DNA of 54,916 bases from an uncultured Acetatifactor sp. (GTDB lineage: Bacteria; Bacillota; Clostridia; Lachnospirales; Lachnospiraceae): positions 22,456 through 77,371 of the forward strand of contig CAJUFO010000013.1 of NCBI GenBank assembly GCA_910585615.1, in the 5' to 3' direction. Under the pieces are notes generated by a model, which was given only the letters and a program-made list of their open reading frames with translations, was not told where the DNA came from and did not search any database. Position numbers and translations under genes: made by a program. Shown piece by piece: positions 51,089 through 54,916 of this stretch (positions are counted from its first letter, which is position 1; every line of letters begins with the position of its first letter).

Positions 51089-51910
51089 ATGAATCACAGG
51101 AAACAAAATGAATATAGCAAAAAGACAGGCGCGCTGCGGCTCTACCGCCGCTACCTGTCCATCATCCTGCGCAGCAAGATGCAGTATAAAAAGTCTTTCT
51201 TCATGCTCTTTGTGGGGAGCTTCCTGGCTTCCTTCACAGTGTTCTTGAGCGTGTACTTCATGTTCCAGCGCTTTTCCCATGTAAAGGGATATACCTTCCA
51301 GGAGGTGCTGCTGTGCTACTCCATCGTGCTGATGTCCTTCTCCCTGGCGGAAATCTGGGCCAGGGGGCTGGAGGGGTTTCCCGGCATGGTGCGCAGAGGG
51401 GAGTTCGACCGGGTGATGCTGCGTCCCCGCAGCCTCCTTCTGCAGATTCTGGGCACCCAATGCGACCTGGAGCGCTTCAGCAGGGTGCTCCAGGCCCTGG
51501 TCATCCTCGCCTACGCCGTGGCCACCAGCCGGCTCCACTGGACGCCCTTCAAGATTGCCACAGTCTTCTTCATGCTGGCCGGAGGCTGCGCCCTGTTCAG
51601 CGGGATATTCCTCATCCAGGCGGCGCTGAGCTTCTTCTTTTTGGAAGGGCTGGAATTCACCAATATCTTCACCTTCGGGCTCAATGAGCACGGCAAGTAC
51701 CCCGTAGACATCTACGGCAGGGGCGTCCTGTGGGTTCTGACCTATATCATCCCTTTCGCTTTGGTGCAGTATTATCCGCTGCTCTACATACTGGGCAGAC
51801 GGCAGGAAATCCGCTACGCTCTCCTGCCCTTCGCCGCCCTGCTGTTCCTCATCCCCTGCTACCTGCTGTGGCGGGTGGGGGTGCGGCATTATAAGTCCAG
51901 CGGGTCGTGA
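51089..51910 (+). CDS. ABC-2 type permease subunit 2
   Basis: A 273-aa polytopic protein paralogous to the previous permease. The N-terminus is basic (KKTGALRLYRRYLSIILRSK). FQEVLLCYSIVLMSFSLAEI and VRRGEFDRVMLRPRSLLLQI are the family blocks; note the shared R-G-x-F/N-x-R-x-x-x-R-P pattern with subunit 1. AGGAGG lies 7 nt before ATG 51089. It is the last gene of the exporter operon. Confidence 0.86.
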   Translation: MNHRKQNEYSKKTGALRLYRRYLSIILRSKMQYKKSFFMLFVGSFLASFTVFLSVYFMFQRFSHVKGYTFQEVLLCYSIVLMSFSLAEIWARGLEGFPGMVRRGEFDRVMLRPRSLLLQILGTQCDLERFSRVLQALVILAYAVATSRLHWTPFKIATVFFMLAGGCALFSGIFLIQAALSFFFLEGLEFTNIFTFGLNEHGKYPVDIYGRGVLWVLTYIIPFALVQYYPLLYILGRRQEIRYALLPFAALLFLIPCYLLWRVGVRHYKSSGS

Positions 51911-52071
51911 AAGATATAGTAATGATTTTCAGTCTACATCCTCCTGATGGCTGGCTTCAAGGACATTCTGTAGGAGTTCATGGAGGCAGAGCTGGCGGCG
52001 CCTTTGATAATGACGAATAAACATTTCTCAGTAATCTGATAAGATGCAGAACCCGATTTCAGACACCTAAA

Positions 52072-52111
52072 AACCCTTGCAAATGTCTGAATATCAGCAT
52101 TTACAAGGGTT
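52072..52111. repeat. 14-bp inverted repeat in the ABC / blaI intergenic region
   Basis: AACCCTTGCAAATG (52072-52085) pairs with CATTTACAAGGGTT (52098-52111), one mismatch that pairs as G-U. No U-tract follows directly; a second weak CGCT/AGCG stem with T6 lies at about 52121-52142. The rest of 51911-52200 has no intact gene. Codons 51943-52020 read like a short transposase scrap with an internal stop, but too short to name. Confidence 0.6.
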
Positions 52112-52201
52112 CAAACCGCCCGCTGAACACTGTTTTTTAGCGGACATTTTGTCCATTCTAATTTATTGGCTTTAAATCTTACGCACATAATATTAAAATT
52201 A

Positions 52202-52213
52202 TTACATATGTAA
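52202..52213. promoter_or_regulatory. BlaI-type operator 1
   Basis: TTACATATGTAA, a perfect palindrome matching the TACA/TGTA core of BlaI/MecI dyads, 21 bp upstream of the blaI -35 element. Confidence 0.75.
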
Positions 52214-52234
52214 GATTGTATGCCAACACTTTTA

Positions 52235-52263
52235 TTGACTTTTTGTTCTTTCTACATTATAAT
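52235..52263 (+). promoter_or_regulatory. Promoter of blaI-blaR1
   Basis: TTGACT (52235-52240), 17 bp, TATAAT (52258-52263), transcription start near 52270, 30 bp before the blaI ATG. Confidence 0.88.
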
Positions 52264-52264
52264 A

Positions 52265-52280
52265 TATTACATTGGTAATA
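52265..52280. promoter_or_regulatory. BlaI-type operator 2
   Basis: TATTACATTGGTAATA, a palindrome directly over the predicted transcription start. Its TTAC/GTAA arms match operator 1, so BlaI should repress its own operon here. Confidence 0.78.
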
Positions 52281-52299
52281 TTTTAGGAGGTACCTGCGA

Positions 52300-52668
52300 A
52301 TGAAAGATTTGCCCCAAATTACAGAAGCTGAATTTGAAGTTATGAAAATTATATGGAAATATGCCCCAATCAGCACAAATGAAATAACAGATCGGTTAGT
52401 AAAAACGACAACATGGAGTCCTAAAACAATACAGACATTGATAAAACGTTTAGTGACCAAAGGCGTTCTATCATACGAAAAGCAAAGCCGGGTATTTGTT
52501 TATACGCCATTGGTAGACGAAGCTGAATATATAGGGCAGGAAAGCAACACTTTTCTCAACCGTTTTTATGACGGCAATATTACAGCTATGCTCTCCGCCT
52601 ATATTAACAATGACAAACTGTCTGAAACTGAAATTGATGAACTCCGCTCTCTTCTTTCCAAAAATTAA
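52300..52668 (+). CDS. blaI: BlaI/MecI-family repressor
   Basis: A 122-aa winged-helix repressor. ITEAEFEVMKIIWKYAPIST and TTWSPKTIQTLIKRLVTKGV form the DNA-binding domain; the C-terminal helices (LSETEIDELRSLLSKN) dimerise. BlaI is cleaved or released when BlaR1 senses a beta-lactam. Strong AGGAGG precedes ATG 52300. Two operators overlap the promoter. It is AT-rich, unlike the core genes, suggesting acquisition. Confidence 0.93.
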   Translation: MKDLPQITEAEFEVMKIIWKYAPISTNEITDRLVKTTTWSPKTIQTLIKRLVTKGVLSYEKQSRVFVYTPLVDEAEYIGQESNTFLNRFYDGNITAMLSAYINNDKLSETEIDELRSLLSKN

Positions 52669-52684
52669 GAAAGGGGAAACCGCT

Positions 52685-54493
52685 GTGGCAGAATTTATGA
52701 TTCCGTTTTTCATATGCAACATTTTTATCAGCATTATTATCGGAATACTCCTGCTTGCCAAACGTTTGTTAAAAAATAGTCTGACCAGCCGAATGCAGTA
52801 TAATTTATGGTATTTATTGCTTAGCTTATTGGCCGTTCCCTTTATTCCGGTTCAGCCAATCCGTTTCCTGCAAATTTTCGCATGGTTCGGGAACTTTAAA
52901 AATGCATCCTCATCCCCCATTGGAGATATTATCAATGAGACTGCTCCCACAAACCAGTCTGTTACTGCAAATTGGATGAACGATTTCTGTATATCCGTAA
53001 GCAGAAGGACGCCTTCCACAATCGGTTTGATACTGTTTATCTTATGGTGCATCGGTATTTTTATCATGATATTGTTAATTACAAAATCAATGCTCCGTTT
53101 TCACAACATGAAAAACTCTGCGCTGCCATTACAGAATCCGGCTGTACGCAGACTGTATTATGAATGTTTAGATGAAATGCATATTAAAAAGCCTATTCCG
53201 ATTTACAGTACGGCATTTTTGAAATCGCCTATCATTGCTGGATTATTAAAACCGTGTATTTATATGCCAATCCATCTGATTTCAGACTATAATGCAAGCG
53301 ATATAAAATATATACTGATGCATGAGCTTGCGCATTACAAACACAAAGATGCACTGGCAAATTATTTCATGAATATAATCAGCGTCTTATACTGGTTCCA
53401 TCCGCTTGTATGGTATTCACTGAAAGAAATGAAAAACGACAGAGAGATCGCCTGTGACAGTTCTGTATTAAAACTGCTGGATGAAGGGGACTATGAAGAT
53501 TACGGAAATACACTGATTAACTTTGCAGAAAAAGTGTCGCTTAGGCCATTTCCTTTTGCAACCGGAATCAGCGGGAGCATGAAGCAAATGCAAAAACGCA
53601 TTTTGAATATTGCAAATTACCATCCGGCTTCTCTCCGGAAAACTTTGCACAGCGCCGCCTTATATGTCATCATTGCTCTTTTGCTTTTAGGGACTGCCCC
53701 ACTCCTGTCTACACAGGCTTCGGAAAATAACCGCTACTACTTTAATGAAACGAACCATACTGTCACATATATTGACTTAAACGATGTTTTTGAGGGATAT
53801 AATGGCAGCTTTGTGTTATACGATGCAGCCGAAGATTCATGGCAGATTTATAATAAAGAATATGCCACCGCACGTATATCCCCTGCTTCCACCTTTAAAA
53901 TATACAGTGCTTTATTCAGTTTGGAATCCGGAATTATATCCTCTGAACAATCGTTGATTCCTTGGAATGGGCAGAACTATATGTATGACCTATGGAACGC
54001 TGACCAAACTTTAGAATCTGCTATGCAAAATTCCGTCACATGGTATTTTCAGGCACTTGACCAGCAATCCAGTTTGCCCTCCATAAAGGAGTATGTTAAG
54101 GAAATAGGCTACGGCAACCAGCTTGTTGAAGGCGACATATCCTCTTACTGGATCAATTCGGCACTGAAGATATCGCCTGTCGAACAGGTCGAAATGCTGA
54201 CAAAATTATATTACAACCAGTTCGGATTTACACCGGAAAATATCAAAGCCGTCAAAGATTCCATCCGTCTTTATTCTATGGATGAAGGCATTCTTTCCGG
54301 AAAGACAGGCACGGAAGAAATAGATGGGCTTAATATCTCCGGCTGGTTCATTGGATATGTGGAAAGGGACAATCACACCTACTTCTTTGCCACAAATATC
54401 CAAAGCGACAAACTCGCTTCAGGCCCTCTTGCCACGGAACTTACTTTTTCTATTCTATCTGGTTTAAACTTATGGAATACCTATCAGGAATGA
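52685..54493 (+). CDS. blaR1: BlaR1-family sensor-transducer (M56 peptidase + penicillin-binding domain)
   Basis: A 602-aa integral membrane receptor. Residues about 1-340 hold membrane helices and a cytosolic M56 metalloprotease domain with the zinc motif LMHELAHYKHKDAL and downstream DREIACDSSVLKLL. After the last helix (about 330-350) an extracellular class D-like sensor carries SPASTFKIYSALFSLESG (acylation Ser in STFK), an SVTWYF element and LSGKTGTEE (KTG). The start is GTG 52685, 8 nt after AAAGGGG and 17 nt past blaI; the longer ORF from 52568 would overlap blaI. Binding of a beta-lactam triggers proteolysis leading to BlaI inactivation. Confidence 0.94.
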   Translation: MAEFMIPFFICNIFISIIIGILLLAKRLLKNSLTSRMQYNLWYLLLSLLAVPFIPVQPIRFLQIFAWFGNFKNASSSPIGDIINETAPTNQSVTANWMNDFCISVSRRTPSTIGLILFILWCIGIFIMILLITKSMLRFHNMKNSALPLQNPAVRRLYYECLDEMHIKKPIPIYSTAFLKSPIIAGLLKPCIYMPIHLISDYNASDIKYILMHELAHYKHKDALANYFMNIISVLYWFHPLVWYSLKEMKNDREIACDSSVLKLLDEGDYEDYGNTLINFAEKVSLRPFPFATGISGSMKQMQKRILNIANYHPASLRKTLHSAALYVIIALLLLGTAPLLSTQASENNRYYFNETNHTVTYIDLNDVFEGYNGSFVLYDAAEDSWQIYNKEYATARISPASTFKIYSALFSLESGIISSEQSLIPWNGQNYMYDLWNADQTLESAMQNSVTWYFQALDQQSSLPSIKEYVKEIGYGNQLVEGDISSYWINSALKISPVEQVEMLTKLYYNQFGFTPENIKAVKDSIRLYSMDEGILSGKTGTEEIDGLNISGWFIGYVERDNHTYFFATNIQSDKLASGPLATELTFSILSGLNLWNTYQE

Positions 54494-54513
54494 GGGGCGG
54501 ACAGCTCCTCATT
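54489..54513 (+). terminator. Terminator at the end of blaR1
   Basis: AATGAGG (54489-54495, including the stop codon) pairs with CCTCATT (54507-54513), followed by CTTTTCT. The stem is short, so this is moderate support. Confidence 0.55.
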
Positions 54514-54576
54514 CTTTTCTGATAAGATTCACCTCTATAATCTCCGGAACGTTCAGAAAACGAAACGGATATTTTG

Positions 54577-54916
54577 TTAGTCCGATACCGCTGCTGACAT
54601 ACATTCCGGTAAAAGATTGTTATAATCTGATACAATATGAATCGCAATTTCCTTTGCCAACGGACTGGATACGTTCATACCATCTGTCCTTCCAAGACGC
54701 ACGCAAAAATATAACTTCCCCTCTGCGGTTTCTGCAAATCCGGTAAACCATGCGTCAACAACAATGCCGTCTGCCTTGCCCATCCCCGTTTTCCCATAGA
54801 CCGAAATATCTGTCCGATCCTGCTCCGTTACCAGCATGACCTGTTTCAGTTCATTTTGCGCTTCTTCTGAATATTCCGAATTTTCACCAAAGATGCGTTC
54901 CATTACCTCCGTCTGT
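54577..54916 (-). CDS. Class D beta-lactamase-like protein, C-terminal part (cut by window edge)
   Basis: At least 112 C-terminal residues of a penicillin-recognising protein; the frame stays open to the window end, so the 5' part lies outside. It shows ISVYGKTGMGKADG (KTG motif), DAWFTGFAETAEGKLYFCVR (family WFxG strand) and a C-terminal helix. It most resembles class D beta-lactamases or a BlaR1 sensor domain. Convergent with blaR1, it is a likely target of BlaI. Distinguishing enzyme from a second sensor needs the missing N-terminus. Confidence 0.75.
   Translation of the reverse strand, partial: QTEVMERIFGENSEYSEEAQNELKQVMLVTEQDRTDISVYGKTGMGKADGIVVDAWFTGFAETAEGKLYFCVRLGRTDGMNVSSPLAKEIAIHIVSDYNNLLPECMSAAVSD

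Noticed and set aside
51943..52020. Possible IS256-type transposase remnant
   Set aside because: Only about 25 codons with an internal stop and weak resemblance; not enough to call a pseudogene.
1..54916. tRNA, rRNA and CRISPR arrays
   Set aside because: None recognised on either strand; the repeats found are palindromes or a three-unit tandem, not spaced direct repeats.

Overview
The window looks like a chromosome segment of a gut-type Clostridia bacterium, most likely Lachnospiraceae. The case rests on the gene set: Rex, split transketolase, a four-subunit 2-oxoacid:ferredoxin oxidoreductase, a T-box-like leader, YolD plus a Y-family polymerase, BlaI/BlaR1, and strong Shine-Dalgarno sites with frequent TTG and GTG starts. 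The flanks are visibly GC-rich. The block from about 10.5 to 33 kb and the last 2.7 kb are clearly AT-rich, which suggests horizontally acquired modules. I recognised no rRNA, tRNA, CRISPR array or intact insertion sequence. The organism call is an inference from gene content.

Layout. 0-4.5 kb (minus): a GH3 hexosaminidase-like exported protein, then a tight rex / coiled-coil / nnr (NADHX repair) run. 4.9-8.8 kb (minus): lysC, hom and glyA, covering aspartate-family and one-carbon metabolism. 8.9-9.9 kb (plus): a lipid kinase. 9.9-10.5 kb: a palindrome-rich stretch with a 61-codon ORF, perhaps the scar of a mobile element. 10.5-33.9 kb (minus): one very long surface-polysaccharide operon. Its first gene encodes an AbiEi-like winged-helix protein. 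Next come a UDP-glucuronate epimerase, a PssD/PssE (Alg14/Alg13-like) transferase pair, a propeller-glycosyltransferase fusion, GDP-heptose enzymes, more glycosyltransferases, a Wzy-like polymerase and a Wzx flippase. The distal end holds an amino-sugar and acyl-decoration module: two DegT-family aminotransferases, an ATP-grasp ligase, two hexapeptide acyltransferases, a ketoreductase, a thiolase and an HddC-GmhB fusion. No initiating phosphoglycosyltransferase, Wzz/Wzc, rml genes or gmhA are in the window.

34.2-36.4 kb (minus): yolD and a UmuC-like polymerase behind a clear SOS box. 36.5-40.2 kb (minus): porC-D-A-B behind a sigma-A promoter and a T-box-like leader ending in a terminator. 40.3-41.6 kb (plus): a secreted nuclease lipoprotein. 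41.6-48.6 kb (minus): an arabinose and pentose-phosphate region with an ArsR-type regulator, GH51 arabinofuranosidase, split transketolase, a GNAT enzyme and L-arabinose isomerase. 49.0-51.9 kb (plus): a three-gene ABC exporter with a hairpin-rich leader. 52.2-54.9 kb: blaI-blaR1 with visible BlaI-type operators, facing the 3' end of a class D beta-lactamase-like gene cut by the window edge.

Most interesting: the polysaccharide operon is headed by a lone AbiEi-type DNA-binding protein, and a near-identical inverted pair of 28-bp palindromes brackets the predicted promoter of that gene. Since AbiEi proteins are known autorepressors that bind inverted repeats, this could be a toxin-less antitoxin reused to control a glycan operon.
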